The translations under genes were made by a program, and so were the position numbers. A stretch of DNA of 64,000 nucleotides, taken from Lachnospiraceae bacterium M18-1 (GTDB lineage Bacteria; Bacillota; Clostridia; Lachnospirales; Lachnospiraceae). The notes beneath the pieces are model-generated. The model was not told the origin of the DNA. It ran no database searches and saw only the letters and a program-made list of their open reading frames with translations. Shown here in pieces: positions 8,847 to 17,862 of this stretch. Where the stretch lies: positions 314,142 through 378,141 of the forward strand of contig KE159609.1 in assembly GCA_000403295.2 (NCBI GenBank), written 5' to 3'. Within the stretch, counting starts at the first letter, position 1, and every line of letters begins with the position of its first letter.

Positions 8847-8958
8847 GTTACGCAGTAGAACGCCATTTTTGGGGGTAAAGGTATAAAGTATCGCCTATCC
8901 GATTTTCACGCCCGGAAAGCCCTGTAAATCAAGGGATTTTCCGCGCCTACTGCGTAAC
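8847..8958 (+). repeat. 112-bp direct repeat, copy 1
   Basis: The unit starts with GTTACGCAGTAG and ends with its exact reverse complement CTACTGCGTAAC. Inside are a GGGGG-TAAGGTATAAA-like block and CGCCCGGAAA. An equally long copy in the same orientation lies at 34798-34909. The right arm overlaps the end of the cysteine-rich VLP gene and encodes its last residues and stop. Confidence 0.85.
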
Positions 8959-9312
8959 AGGGGCGCGTCTTTTCCTCATGCGCTCGGCGGCTTGTCTGCG
9001 GGTGATACGTTTCCGGCAGACGGGGCAGTATTTGACACTGTTAGAGGTTGACGCAAAGAACGCGCCGCACTCGGTACATTTCTTCTTATCCCCTGTCTGG
9101 TAAAGCTCCGCATAAAGCAGCCTGTCGGCGGGAAGCACCGCAACCCGGAACCACTTGCAGAGAAGCGAATAGGAAATGAGCTGCGGACATACGCACTCGT
9201 CCCCGTCGTCCAGTAAGATACAGTTCCCGTTATCATAATTGCAGCACGTCCGGCGCACAAGGGCGTTGACTTTCCGGCTCTGGGGCGGCGTCAGCCGCTT
9301 AACCCCGTTCAT
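8947..9312 (-). CDS. Cysteine-rich VLP-domain protein
   Basis: A 121-residue protein with many cysteines: CCNYDNGNCILLDDGDECVC in the N-terminal half, then CTECGAFFAS and YCPVCRKRI, which look like zinc-binding pairs, and a basic C-terminus. It matches the Cys-rich VLP family of Clostridia ICEs, whose function is unknown. It is the last gene of the transfer operon; its start overlaps the upstream gene by four bases, and its final codons lie in the 112-bp repeat. Confidence 0.8.
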   Translation of the reverse strand: MNGVKRLTPPQSRKVNALVRRTCCNYDNGNCILLDDGDECVCPQLISYSLLCKWFRVAVLPADRLLYAELYQTGDKKKCTECGAFFASTSNSVKYCPVCRKRITRRQAAERMRKRRAPVTQ

Positions 9313-9521
9313 ACTTCATCAGCGGCGTAAATGGGAAGCTCTGCAAATTCCGCTTCGGTCAAAGCGTCCACTTTGGAAAGGGTGCGCTTTGCAAGCTCCC
9401 GCATATCCGCGTCCATGTAGGGCAGCGCGGCGTTGACATTCTCAATCAAAGCCCGCTTGCCGCCCTCGTTGTAAATGCTCAAAAGGTTTGTTTCTTCAAC
9501 AGTCAGTCTAATCATGCTCAT
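9309..9521 (-). CDS. Transposon-transfer assisting family protein
   Basis: A 70-residue protein (IRLTVEETNLLSIYNEGGKR, then ALPYMDADMRELAKRTLSKV and FAELPIY) of the small transposon-transfer-assisting family. A distant relative with the same pattern is coded in the outer ICE at 45864-46100. The exact role is unknown. It overlaps both neighbours by four bases, indicating coupled translation. Confidence 0.75.
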   Translation of the reverse strand: MSMIRLTVEETNLLSIYNEGGKRALIENVNAALPYMDADMRELAKRTLSKVDALTEAEFAELPIYAADEV

Positions 9522-10471
9522 ACCTCCATATCGTGATTTTTTGTTTTTGCCGCCGCCTTTTTCGGGGCGGTCTTTGCCTTGTCTGCTTTAAGCTGCGCCC
9601 GGATAGAGGGGCGGGGCTTCCTTATCTCCCTGTCCCGGTTCTCCCCCTTGTCAATCAGCGCATACGTCCCATGTCTGCCCTCGATTTTGGAAAAGGAAAG
9701 GGTCTTGTAGGGCAGCATGGAGAAAAGGCGGTCAGTGTCCTTTGTGGCTGCAAGCCGCATGAACGCCGGGGAAAGCTCTGCCATGAAATGGGTCTTGTTC
9801 GGGCTGTTCGGCTCGTAATGCCGCTTCATTTCCCGCACAATGCGCCGCGCTTCCGTTTCAATCAGCCCGTCCCGCAAAGCGGCAATATGCGCCTTGAAAT
9901 CCCCCGGCGAAAGCTGCTCCCGGCTGCGCCGTTCTTCCTGTAAGAGCGATTGCAGCGCGTCCGGGTCGTTGGGTACGGCTTCAAAGCGTTCAAATTTCCC
10001 AAGCTGCGGGTCTGGGGTTCCGTCAAAATATCTCCCGGCTTCCTGTACCCTTTCCCCATGCTCATAAATCAGCTTCACCGTATCGGCGGGCAGCTCCTTT
10101 TCCTTGACGCGCTCATAATGTTTAGAGTAGTCCAGTTCGTACAGATTGCCCTTGATTTTCCCGCGCTCCTTTCCCGTCAGCTCGATTGCATAGGCAAGAA
10201 CGCGGTCGCTTGTCTGCTCCATGTAGAAACGCCATGTGTTGTGGGGCGCGGTGTCTTTGAGGAAAACGTCGCGCTCCCGGAAACAGTGCGTCCCGGACGG
10301 GCGGCAGAACCACAAAAGTGTTTTGTCCTCCCTGTGGGGGCTTGCCGCCGCCTTTGCGATAATCTCTTTGTCAATGTCTAAGTCGCTCTGGTAAAAGCCT
10401 GTGTTCTGCTTCATAATCGCTTCAAGGGAAGCAAACAAATCCATGTTTTCAAATTTGCTCTGTTCCGGCAT
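9518..10471 (-). CDS. ICE accessory protein with PSIRAQL tail
   Basis: A 317-residue protein with no domain I can name securely. It is charged, rich in acidic/basic patches, and conserved in position among Tn1549-like elements, directly downstream of the ArdA/ArdC polyvalent protein. The last ~30 residues (RPSIRAQLKADKAK, then a Lys/Ala-rich end) repeat the tail of the upstream protein and of PcfB, which suggests a shared targeting function. Only three bases separate it from the upstream gene. Confidence 0.65.
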   Translation of the reverse strand: MPEQSKFENMDLFASLEAIMKQNTGFYQSDLDIDKEIIAKAAASPHREDKTLLWFCRPSGTHCFRERDVFLKDTAPHNTWRFYMEQTSDRVLAYAIELTGKERGKIKGNLYELDYSKHYERVKEKELPADTVKLIYEHGERVQEAGRYFDGTPDPQLGKFERFEAVPNDPDALQSLLQEERRSREQLSPGDFKAHIAALRDGLIETEARRIVREMKRHYEPNSPNKTHFMAELSPAFMRLAATKDTDRLFSMLPYKTLSFSKIEGRHGTYALIDKGENRDREIRKPRPSIRAQLKADKAKTAPKKAAAKTKNHDMEV

Positions 10472-10474
10472 GGG

Positions 10475-13400
10475 TCAGCTCCTTTCCAAGTCCTGTGACT
10501 TCTGCTTTGCGTTTTTCTTCTGTGCCTTTTCCTTGTCGGCTCTAAGCTGCGCCCGGATAGAGGGTTTCTTTTCCGGCTTCGCTCCCTTGCCGCGCTCCTT
10601 GTCGGCTTTGACAGCGTTAGCCAGGTCAACAAGGGAAATCTGCTCGCCCGCCTTTACCTTTGCTTCCAGTTCGTCAACGGTGGGGGTGTTGTTGATGATA
10701 CCGTCAATCATGTTCCCGTTCTGCTCTGTGGTCTGCTCGGCGGTTTTCAAGGGATTGTCCCGCTGCGCCTGTTCTGCGGCAACGGCAAACGCCCGCGTCC
10801 CATTCCCCATAATCAGATACTTTCCGTCGTCCGACTGGTGGTGAAAGCCATATCCGGCGGCTTCTATCTGCTCCCGGCTCATGGCGGTCACATGGAAAGT
10901 CCCCCTCGGTGTCTTGACAGTTTCGCCCGTTTCCAAGTCGTCCGGGGTAAGCTGCTTTTGCTCCTGTAAAAACTCCGGCACTTCCCGAAAACCTACACTG
11001 TCAACGAAATGCGCCGCGTCCTGTCCGTCCTGATGAAGCACTACCACGTCGGAAACGGAAAGGCTGTGTCCCTTAAAATCTTTGGGGTGGTCGATATTGA
11101 AACAGGTGTAAATATCTTCAAGGGAAGTTTCCGGCGCAAGGGGCGCGGAATAGACAAGCTCATAGTTCGCCCTGTCAACCACATTTCCCGCCGCCTGCAG
11201 GCGGTCGTATGGCTCAAAGCGGAAATCCCTTGTTTCGTCCCCGCCCTTTATCTGGTAAATGGAAAAGGTGTCTTTGTCCTGTCCGGCGGTCTGCGCCGTT
11301 TCCTGTGCCTTTGCGTAAAGCTGCTTCACGTCGCCCTCGGTCAGCTCGCCGCTTTTGAGCTGCCCCATAAGCTCGCGGCATTTCTCCGGCGTTCCCGTAT
11401 AAAGCACGTCGCCCATTTTCGCCCGCCCGTTCTCCTGTGTCACATAGGCTTGCAAGAGGTAGCTGTTTTCCCGGCTGTCGCTGTAAGGGTTCCGGCGCAC
11501 TCTGTAAATCGTTTCCGGGGTAAAGGCTTCTTTCGGGGCTGCGCCCGCTTTTTCCTGTGCGCCGGATTTTCCCGGTGCGGCTGCTTCCGGATCCGGCTTC
11601 TCCGGCGCGGCTTCCTGTCCCTCTCTGGTGGGCTGCTCCTGTCCGGCGGTCTGCTCCTTGTCCTGTGCCTTTTGCAGCTCCGCTAAGTTCTCGTCTATGG
11701 AATTGATAATCTCGGCGGCTGCGCTGCGTATCGTTTCAAGGGAGCTTTTCAGCTCGGACAGCTCCCGCCCGCTGCTCCACCCGGCGACATAGCCGAAAGA
11801 GTAGTCCGACGTGTCAAGCCCGTAATGTTGGCAGACAGTATAGGCGACGCTTTCCGCTTCGACTTCGCGGGTGCGGCGGTCAACGTGGGGCTGCTGCTCG
11901 TCCTTTGGCGCGTTGAGGTCAATGTCGTGCAGCTTCGCATGGGCGATTTCGTGAATAGCGGTCTTTAAGGTCTGTAATTCGCTCATGCCCTCGTTGATAG
12001 CAATGCGCTTGTCCTCCAAGTGGTAGTAGCCATGAGAGCCGCCCTCGATATTCTCAAAGGCGATAGGAACGGGGGAAGTCTTTTCAAGGGCTGCGAAAAA
12101 ATCCTTGTAGCGGTCAACGTCGCCTGTCAGCTCGTCAACCGCAATGTCCGGCAGCTCCTTTCCCTCGGTCTGGGAAACGTCAAAGACGGATACCACCTTG
12201 TAGGCGGGTATGGTGACTTCCTTTTCCTCGGTGACGGGCTTCCCGTCCTTGCCGATAACGGGCTTCTGCGTGTGCGGGTCGATTTTCTGCATTTCCTGTT
12301 TGATTTTATAGGGTGACGGAGCAATGATTTTAATTCCCTTTTGCCCTTTCATCACGTTTCGTTCAAAGTTGTTCTTCCAAGCGGAAAAGCCCGCCACAAG
12401 GGAAGCGTCCGGCTTCTGCATGGCGATAAGGACGGTGTTTCGGAAGCTGTAATTATGGAATTTTGACATGACTTTCAGATATTCCCGGTAACGCTCGCTG
12501 TCAAAGAGTTCCGCAATACCCTGTTCCAGACGGTCGGTAATCTCTTTGAGCTTTTCGGCGGGCTTCTCGCTCGTCAGCACGATAGGGATAACCGGGCGCG
12601 GCTCCTGTGGCTGCTCTGCGGTCTGCGCCGTTCTCTGCCCCGGCGCGGCTGCGTCCATTTCTACCTTTGACGGGTCGGGTCTTTCCGGCTGCGGGGGCTG
12701 CGGCGTTACCCGGTATTCCTCCGGCACGTCGCGCCCGTCGTACCATTCTGTAAAGGTGTTGCGGTTGTTGTAGATATAGCCCTTTTCGGTAAACATACCG
12801 TCGTCGTTAATGGAAGCGTCCCGCCCGTATTCCTCATACATGAAATACTTTTTCGCTTCTTCGGGAAGTTCCGGTTCTTCCAGTTCATCAACCAGATAAC
12901 GCCCGTATTCTTCTTCATTGTGGACGGACGGATAAATCCAGTAGCAGTCAAGGTTCTGTGCAAGGTTGATAATGTCCTGTAAGCTGTCGGCATGGTCGCC
13001 GTATTCAATGGCTGCAATGAATTTCTCCCGGTCGTCGTCAAACTGCATTTCCAAGAGCTTCCCTAAATAGTTCAGCTCGTCGGGGTGGGAATACTCGCTT
13101 AAATGCTCCGTCAAGCCGGGGATAGTGGATTGAAATTCTGTGAAATGCCATTCCTCATAGTGCTTGAAGTCAATCCCGATACGGTCAAAGACTTCTTTCA
13201 GATGTTCGGCAGTCGTGGGGAATGTCACCCATTCGCCCGCGGGTCTGCCCTCGGTGTACTTCCCAAGATTGGAAAGATAGCCGCTTAAAATCGGTTCTGC
13301 CATTTGTTCGCTCCTTTCTTTTTCAATCATGCGGTGCATAAGCTCAAAATCCTCAATGCTCATGCTCCCGTCAAATACATAGGGGTTAAAATCCTCCCCG

Positions 13401-13801
13401 TCCCGGTAGGGCTTTTCGGAAAAGGGAAGCCCCGCTTCATGGGCGGCTGCCCTCGCTTCCTCGATAACCTCCGGGGGAAGCCTGTCGTCATGCGCTCCGA
13501 TAAAACCGTCAATGTCGTTCATGCTGTTTTCGTAGTGGTAACGCACTCCGGCGGTCAGCTCGTCAAGGCTCATGTCCTCGCCTAAATGCCCGCAATAGTA
13601 GCCGTTTAAGATAACGGCGGCGGGGTCAATGCTTTTTATTTCCTCTAACCGGCTCCTGTCCTCCGGGTAGAGCGTATCGTCCATATCAAGATGAAAATAT
13701 TCCGCGTTCCATGAACGCCCCTGTTTCCAGAACGCCACCCATGCGATACCGTCCCTAAGCTCGTCTTGATAGTCCTTTACGGTGTCCCGTAAACTTGCCA
13801 T
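10475..13801 (-). CDS. ArdA-ArdC-YodL-DUF4316 polyvalent antirestriction protein
   Basis: A 1108-residue fusion. In order: an N-terminal region, an ArdA-like antirestriction domain (about 170-375, with EWVTFPTTAEHLKEVFDRIG), an ArdC N-terminal ssDNA-binding domain (about 420-560, MSKFHNYSFRNTVLIAMQKP), a zincin metallopeptidase with HEIAH near residue 616, a proline/glutamine-rich linker, a YodL domain (about 860-980, GHSLSVSDVV), and DUF4316 with the PSIRAQL tail. ArdA mimics DNA to block type I restriction; ArdC-type proteins can protect incoming DNA. Such polyvalent proteins are thought to act in the recipient early after transfer (known concept, applied here by inference). Confidence 0.88.
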   Translation of the reverse strand: MASLRDTVKDYQDELRDGIAWVAFWKQGRSWNAEYFHLDMDDTLYPEDRSRLEEIKSIDPAAVILNGYYCGHLGEDMSLDELTAGVRYHYENSMNDIDGFIGAHDDRLPPEVIEEARAAAHEAGLPFSEKPYRDGEDFNPYVFDGSMSIEDFELMHRMIEKERSEQMAEPILSGYLSNLGKYTEGRPAGEWVTFPTTAEHLKEVFDRIGIDFKHYEEWHFTEFQSTIPGLTEHLSEYSHPDELNYLGKLLEMQFDDDREKFIAAIEYGDHADSLQDIINLAQNLDCYWIYPSVHNEEEYGRYLVDELEEPELPEEAKKYFMYEEYGRDASINDDGMFTEKGYIYNNRNTFTEWYDGRDVPEEYRVTPQPPQPERPDPSKVEMDAAAPGQRTAQTAEQPQEPRPVIPIVLTSEKPAEKLKEITDRLEQGIAELFDSERYREYLKVMSKFHNYSFRNTVLIAMQKPDASLVAGFSAWKNNFERNVMKGQKGIKIIAPSPYKIKQEMQKIDPHTQKPVIGKDGKPVTEEKEVTIPAYKVVSVFDVSQTEGKELPDIAVDELTGDVDRYKDFFAALEKTSPVPIAFENIEGGSHGYYHLEDKRIAINEGMSELQTLKTAIHEIAHAKLHDIDLNAPKDEQQPHVDRRTREVEAESVAYTVCQHYGLDTSDYSFGYVAGWSSGRELSELKSSLETIRSAAAEIINSIDENLAELQKAQDKEQTAGQEQPTREGQEAAPEKPDPEAAAPGKSGAQEKAGAAPKEAFTPETIYRVRRNPYSDSRENSYLLQAYVTQENGRAKMGDVLYTGTPEKCRELMGQLKSGELTEGDVKQLYAKAQETAQTAGQDKDTFSIYQIKGGDETRDFRFEPYDRLQAAGNVVDRANYELVYSAPLAPETSLEDIYTCFNIDHPKDFKGHSLSVSDVVVLHQDGQDAAHFVDSVGFREVPEFLQEQKQLTPDDLETGETVKTPRGTFHVTAMSREQIEAAGYGFHHQSDDGKYLIMGNGTRAFAVAAEQAQRDNPLKTAEQTTEQNGNMIDGIINNTPTVDELEAKVKAGEQISLVDLANAVKADKERGKGAKPEKKPSIRAQLRADKEKAQKKNAKQKSQDLERS

Positions 13802-13931
13802 AGTGAAAAACCTCCTTTCTCTGCGGCAGCGTCATAAGCTGCATTTTTTGGCTGCATGGTCTACTACGGGTACGCCCGCATTTCTGCCAAATATTTTTGA
13901 AAATTTTTAGAGGGTGAAGCCCTCCGCAAAA

Positions 13932-14031
13932 GAGGGTTTGGGAAACTTCCCAACAAGCAAAATCCCCGTCCGGCGCGTCAGCGTCGCAACGGGGATTTAC
14001 GGAAGTGGGTACCCGCTTCCTATGCTTGCTA
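13932..14031 (-). other. oriT-like block, copy 2 (inverted)
   Basis: This is an inverted second copy of the block at 6693-6791: the arm containing GGAAGCGGGTACCCACTTCC is identical over 34 bp, and the GGGAAGT-TCCCAAACCCTC arm differs at one base. The middle is replaced by a hairpin (AATCCCCGT...ACGGGGATT). It lies between topB and the polyvalent-protein gene. It could be a second relaxase-binding site or a relic. Confidence 0.6.
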
Positions 14032-14040
14032 TTCAAGTTT

Positions 14041-16125
14041 TTAGTTCTTCTGCACTTCGATACGGTAGTTGACGTATTTCCCGCCAGTGTCAGCCAGAAC
14101 GATAGTTCCGTCGTAGGTCTTGCCTGTTTTCGGGGAGTAGAGCTTCTTCACATTCGCCTTGCCGGATTTAAGGAGCGCGGCGGCAATCTTCGCGGAAAAA
14201 GCGGTCTTGCGTTCCTCGAAAAAGCGGTCATTCTTCCACATGACAAAGGCACATTCTTTGTTGCTGCAATAATAGTTTTTCTTCCCCTCATGGACGGGGG
14301 AACCGCAACGGGGGCATTTGCCGACAGAGGGCTTTTCCTCCCGGAACAAATCCTTTTTCCCGTCCAGTGCTGCGGCGTGTGTCTGCACAAGCTCCCGCGC
14401 CATAGCTTCAATGCCGGACAGAAATTCGCCGGGGTCTGCGGCTCCCTTTGCTATCTGCGTCAGATTGTTTTCCCATTCTGCGGTAAGCTGTGGGGAAGTG
14501 AGTATATCCGGCAGAATACAGATAAGGCTGTTCCCGTTTTTGGTAGGGATAAGCTGCTTCCCCTTGCGCTCCGCAAAGCCGCCCTTTACCAGTTTTTCAA
14601 TGACGGCGGCGCGGGTGGCGGGAGTGCCAAGCCCCCGGCGTTCCGCGTCCGGGTCGGTGTCCCCGTTCCCGGCGCGTTCCATAGCCGACAAAAGGCTTGC
14701 TTCGCTGTGGGGCTTCGGCGGCGTTGTGGTATGCTCCGTTACTTTTGCGGCGGGGTTAGGAAAGCCCTGTCCCTCGGAAAGCTTCGGCAGCGTCACGTCT
14801 GCATTTTCCCCGTCCTCCGCTTCGGGCTTATCTTTCAGCGTCGCCCGGTATCTGCGTTGAAGCTCTTTCCAACCCTCCGCAAGTACGGTCTTTCCCCTTG
14901 CGGTGAAGTCTGTCCCGGCGCATGAGAAAACCGCCGTAACCGCTTCATAAATATGCGGCTCGGCGGTGGCAAAAAGCAGACGCGCCCCCGCAAGGGTAAG
15001 GATATTCTTCTCGCTTTCCGGCAGCGCGTCCGGGTCAGCCTTTGCAAGCTCCATAGTGGGAATGATTGCGTGGTGGTCTGATACTTTTTTACTGTCTAAT
15101 ACCTTTACAACCTCCGGCGTGAAGTCCGCGCCCGCCATAAAGGGGAGTTTTTCGCAAAGCAGCGCGATAATGCCCGCTGCGGTGCCGCCCATGTCGTCAG
15201 TAAGAAAGCTGCTGTCCGTCCTCGGATAAGTAAGGAGCCGCTTTTCATAAAGGGATTGTGCAAGGTCAAGGGTCTGCTTCGCGGTGTAGCCGAAAATGCG
15301 GTTCGCTTCCCGCTGCAAAGAGGTAAGGTCAAAGAGCTTCGGCGGGGCTGCGGTTTTCTTCTCTCTGGTGAGGGAAACGCATACCGCCGTTTCCGCTTCG
15401 CAAGCCCCTTTCAGCGCGTCGGCTTCTGCCTTGTCGGAAATCCTCCCGCTTGCCGCTTCCGCGCCGGATAAATCAAGGCGCACATGATAATATTTTTCTT
15501 TCTGGAAATGGGAGATAGCCGCGTCCCGGTCGGTGAGCATTTTTAAGGTCGGGGTCTGGACGCGCCCCACGTTCAAGGTCTTTCCATACAGGCAGGAGAA
15601 AAGCCGGGTGGCGTTAATGCCGATAAGCCAGTCAGCCTTTGCGCGGCAGAGGGCAGACGCAAAGAGCGCGTCGTATTCCTGCCCGTCTTTGAGGGAAGCA
15701 AAGCCCGCCTTGATTGCCCCGTCCTCCATTGAGGAAATCCACAAGCGGCGCATGGGCTTCTTGCAGCCCGCCGCTTCGTAGACAAAGCGGAAAATCAATT
15801 CTCCCTCGCGCCCCGCGTCACACGCATTTACCACTTCGGAAACGTCGGCGCGGTGCATAAGCTCTTTTAGGGTTTTGAATTGCTTCCCCTTGTCCGGGTC
15901 AACGGCGTACTGCCATTCCTCCGGCAGAATGGGTAAGCTCTCAAAACTCCATTTTTTATATTGCTCCCCGTAGGCGGCAGCTTCCGCAAGCTGTACCAAA
16001 TGCCCGACGCACCATGAAATGAGGCAGCCGCCGCCCTCGATATATCCGTCTTTCTTTTCCTTAACGCCAAGCGCGGCGGCGATAGTCTGCGCCACGCTCG
16101 GCTTTTCTGCAATAATCAGTTTCAT
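14041..16125 (-). CDS. topB: DNA topoisomerase III
   Basis: A 694-residue type IA topoisomerase that would decatenate DNA during transfer or replication. The toprim domain starts MKLIIAEKPSVAQTIAAALG and contains ACDAGREGELIFR (101-113). The catalytic tyrosine is Tyr300 in LLTYPRTDSS. A C-terminal zinc ribbon (CPRCGSPV...YYCSNKECAFVM, about 600-630) and a small domain follow. It belongs to the minus-strand transfer operon, as in other Tn1549-like ICEs. The start has a GGAG-containing site upstream. Confidence 0.95.
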   Translation of the reverse strand: MKLIIAEKPSVAQTIAAALGVKEKKDGYIEGGGCLISWCVGHLVQLAEAAAYGEQYKKWSFESLPILPEEWQYAVDPDKGKQFKTLKELMHRADVSEVVNACDAGREGELIFRFVYEAAGCKKPMRRLWISSMEDGAIKAGFASLKDGQEYDALFASALCRAKADWLIGINATRLFSCLYGKTLNVGRVQTPTLKMLTDRDAAISHFQKEKYYHVRLDLSGAEAASGRISDKAEADALKGACEAETAVCVSLTREKKTAAPPKLFDLTSLQREANRIFGYTAKQTLDLAQSLYEKRLLTYPRTDSSFLTDDMGGTAAGIIALLCEKLPFMAGADFTPEVVKVLDSKKVSDHHAIIPTMELAKADPDALPESEKNILTLAGARLLFATAEPHIYEAVTAVFSCAGTDFTARGKTVLAEGWKELQRRYRATLKDKPEAEDGENADVTLPKLSEGQGFPNPAAKVTEHTTTPPKPHSEASLLSAMERAGNGDTDPDAERRGLGTPATRAAVIEKLVKGGFAERKGKQLIPTKNGNSLICILPDILTSPQLTAEWENNLTQIAKGAADPGEFLSGIEAMARELVQTHAAALDGKKDLFREEKPSVGKCPRCGSPVHEGKKNYYCSNKECAFVMWKNDRFFEERKTAFSAKIAAALLKSGKANVKKLYSPKTGKTYDGTIVLADTGGKYVNYRIEVQKN

Positions 16126-16203
16126 TTTCTGTTCTCCTTTCGGTTGTTTTAGGTTTGAAATTGGTTTATACTTTAAGCATTACTATAAGAAACAGGTGAC
16201 AAT

Positions 16204-16956
16204 ATGAAATCAATACATACTTTCGATGTTTTTGCTCCTACTGATGAACAGGAAGAAGCAATGAATAAAAAACGTGGCGGGCATTACAGGCGCGGTAAAA
16301 ACAAAGAAATGGATTACTTTATTGAGTGTGCTACTTCGCTATTTCCCAACAACCATTATTCAAGGTTCACACCTATATATGATACGACAAAAGAGTTTTA
16401 TCAACTGATTACTTCTTCCGATACAACAGAAAGAGCTATACTAAATTGGATAGCTTCTAATCGTGCATGGAATTATTTGTTTGGCTTATTACGGCATTAT
16501 TACAGAACAGGACACCATGACGATAATTATATCTTTCCAGAGTTCAAAATCGGGTCGGCTTATGTGGCTGATTATCTGCTCATAGGTAATAGTTCAGACG
16601 GTTATCAATTTGTCTTTGTGGAATTAGAAGCTCCCAACGGGCGGATAACAAAAGAAAAAGGTACTCGTTTCGGGGAAGTAATCAATAAAGGGATTGAACA
16701 GGTTAGGGATTGGCAAATGTATATTGCTGCAAATTGGAATGTAATTGTAGCAGAATTGGAAAAGCACTCATTCTCCAATACAAAGTTACCCAGACAATTA
16801 TACAAATATTGCCCTTATCAAATCTACTATGCTGTGATAGCCGGACTCCGTAAAGATTTTGAGAATATTCGTGATAGAAAGCTCCAACTGCAAAATGAAA
16901 ATAACATAACACTTTTGCATTACGAAAATCTCATAGATGTTGCAAACGAAAATTAA
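16204..16956 (+). CDS. Shedu-like (DUF4263) antiphage nuclease
   Basis: A 250-residue protein with a C-terminal PD-(D/E)XK-like core resembling SduA of the Shedu defence system: FPEFKIGSAYVADYLL (acidic residue), FVFVELEAPNG (ExE), then a helix with EQVRDW. The N-terminal ~90 residues are variable, as in other Shedu proteins. Known Shedu proteins are nucleases that restrict phage. It is AT-rich and on the plus strand inside a GC-rich minus-strand operon, between topB and a small ICE protein, so it is a cargo insertion. The ATG at 16204 has AGGTGA upstream. Confidence 0.7.
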   Translation: MKSIHTFDVFAPTDEQEEAMNKKRGGHYRRGKNKEMDYFIECATSLFPNNHYSRFTPIYDTTKEFYQLITSSDTTERAILNWIASNRAWNYLFGLLRHYYRTGHHDDNYIFPEFKIGSAYVADYLLIGNSSDGYQFVFVELEAPNGRITKEKGTRFGEVINKGIEQVRDWQMYIAANWNVIVAELEKHSFSNTKLPRQLYKYCPYQIYYAVIAGLRKDFENIRDRKLQLQNENNITLLHYENLIDVANEN

Positions 16957-16966
16957 AAGTCCATTT

Positions 16967-17155
16967 TCAGCGTTCCGGCTCACTTGCCTTTTTCTCCTGT
17001 ACCTGTTTCAGACAGTAGCCCACACAAGGGAGCTGCCCTTTGTACGGACAGGAAGCGCAAGCCGGGGAATGGGGAACGGGCGGCGCATTGTCACGCCGCC
17101 CGCCCGGTCTTTGTATCATCATCTTTTCAAAGGGATTGTCGGTAAACAGGGTCAT
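16967..17155 (-). CDS. Small cysteine-containing ICE protein
   Basis: A 62-residue protein, MTLFTDNPFEKMMIQRPGGR, then a segment with four cysteines (CASCPYKGQLPCVGYC) and a charged end. This pattern is conserved at this place in related ICEs, but no function is known; the cysteines may bind metal. Its start overlaps the upstream gene's stop by four bases. The Shedu-like gene ends 10 bp from its stop, so the cargo was inserted just after it. Confidence 0.65.
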   Translation of the reverse strand: MTLFTDNPFEKMMIQRPGGRRDNAPPVPHSPACASCPYKGQLPCVGYCLKQVQEKKASEPER

Positions 17156-17862
17156 GCTTCCTCGTCCTCCTGTTCTTCATCAGAAAGCCCGTCCCCCTCG
17201 TCCGGCTCGTCCTCGTCGTAGTCGTCAAAATCGAAATCTTCAAGGTCGGTGCCGCCCTTGACGTTTTGCTTCGGCTTCATAAACTTAAAATAATAGAACG
17301 CGCCCCCGCCGCCAAGAAGTGCCACGACAAGGAAAAGCACAAGCCCGCCCGCATTGCCTTTCTCTTTGGGCAGCTCCGGCGGTTCCTCGGTTTCCGGCTC
17401 TGCTTCCTTGCCGCTGCAAGCGGTCATGTTGTCCTTGCAGACGGGGCAGCTCACATTTACCTTTCCGGCTTCGCATTTTTCGGTGCAACTGCAAACGGCG
17501 GGCGGGGCTGCTTCGGTGCTTCCGTCCTCCATAAGTGCTAAGAGGTCGGCTTCGTCCACTTGATTAAGGAAATGTACGGTGTTCTCGCCCTCGTCGTCCC
17601 GGTCAATGAGGATATAAAAGTAATTGCCGTTTTTGGTCGTTACGGTGATAAGCTGCTTGTTGCCGCCGAAATCGTCTACAAGGGTCGCGTTCCCGTCCGG
17701 GGTAAGGGGTTCTTCCTTTTGGGGTTCCTCGTAGACAACGCCGCTGTCGTTGGTGTCGTCCTCTCCCTCCGGGGTCTGTGCAAAAGCGGTGACGGAAAAG
17801 CCGCCCGAAAGCATAAGGGCGGCGCAAAGTGCGGTCAGTGTTCTAAGGATTTTCTTATTCAT
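17152..17862 (-). CDS. DUF4366 (CD1107-family) membrane protein
   Basis: A 236-residue cell-surface protein of the transfer apparatus. It has a signal peptide (MNKKILRTLTALCAALMLSG, cleavage near AFA), a DUF4366 domain with NGNYFYILIDRDDEGENTVH and a cysteine-rich segment (CSCTEKCEAG...CPVCKDN), a transmembrane helix (about 175-195, GLVLFLVVALLGGGGAFYYF) and a very acidic C-terminal tail (DFDFDDYDEDEPDEGDG). The start at 17862 is chosen because the longer frame has no signal sequence. It overlaps the DUF4315 gene by eight bases. Confidence 0.85.
   Translation of the reverse strand: MNKKILRTLTALCAALMLSGGFSVTAFAQTPEGEDDTNDSGVVYEEPQKEEPLTPDGNATLVDDFGGNKQLITVTTKNGNYFYILIDRDDEGENTVHFLNQVDEADLLALMEDGSTEAAPPAVCSCTEKCEAGKVNVSCPVCKDNMTACSGKEAEPETEEPPELPKEKGNAGGLVLFLVVALLGGGGAFYYFKFMKPKQNVKGGTDLEDFDFDDYDEDEPDEGDGLSDEEQEDEEA

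Noticed and set aside
14005..14925. 306-codon plus-strand ORF
   Set aside because: It is antisense to topB, whose motifs and catalytic tyrosine prove the coding strand.
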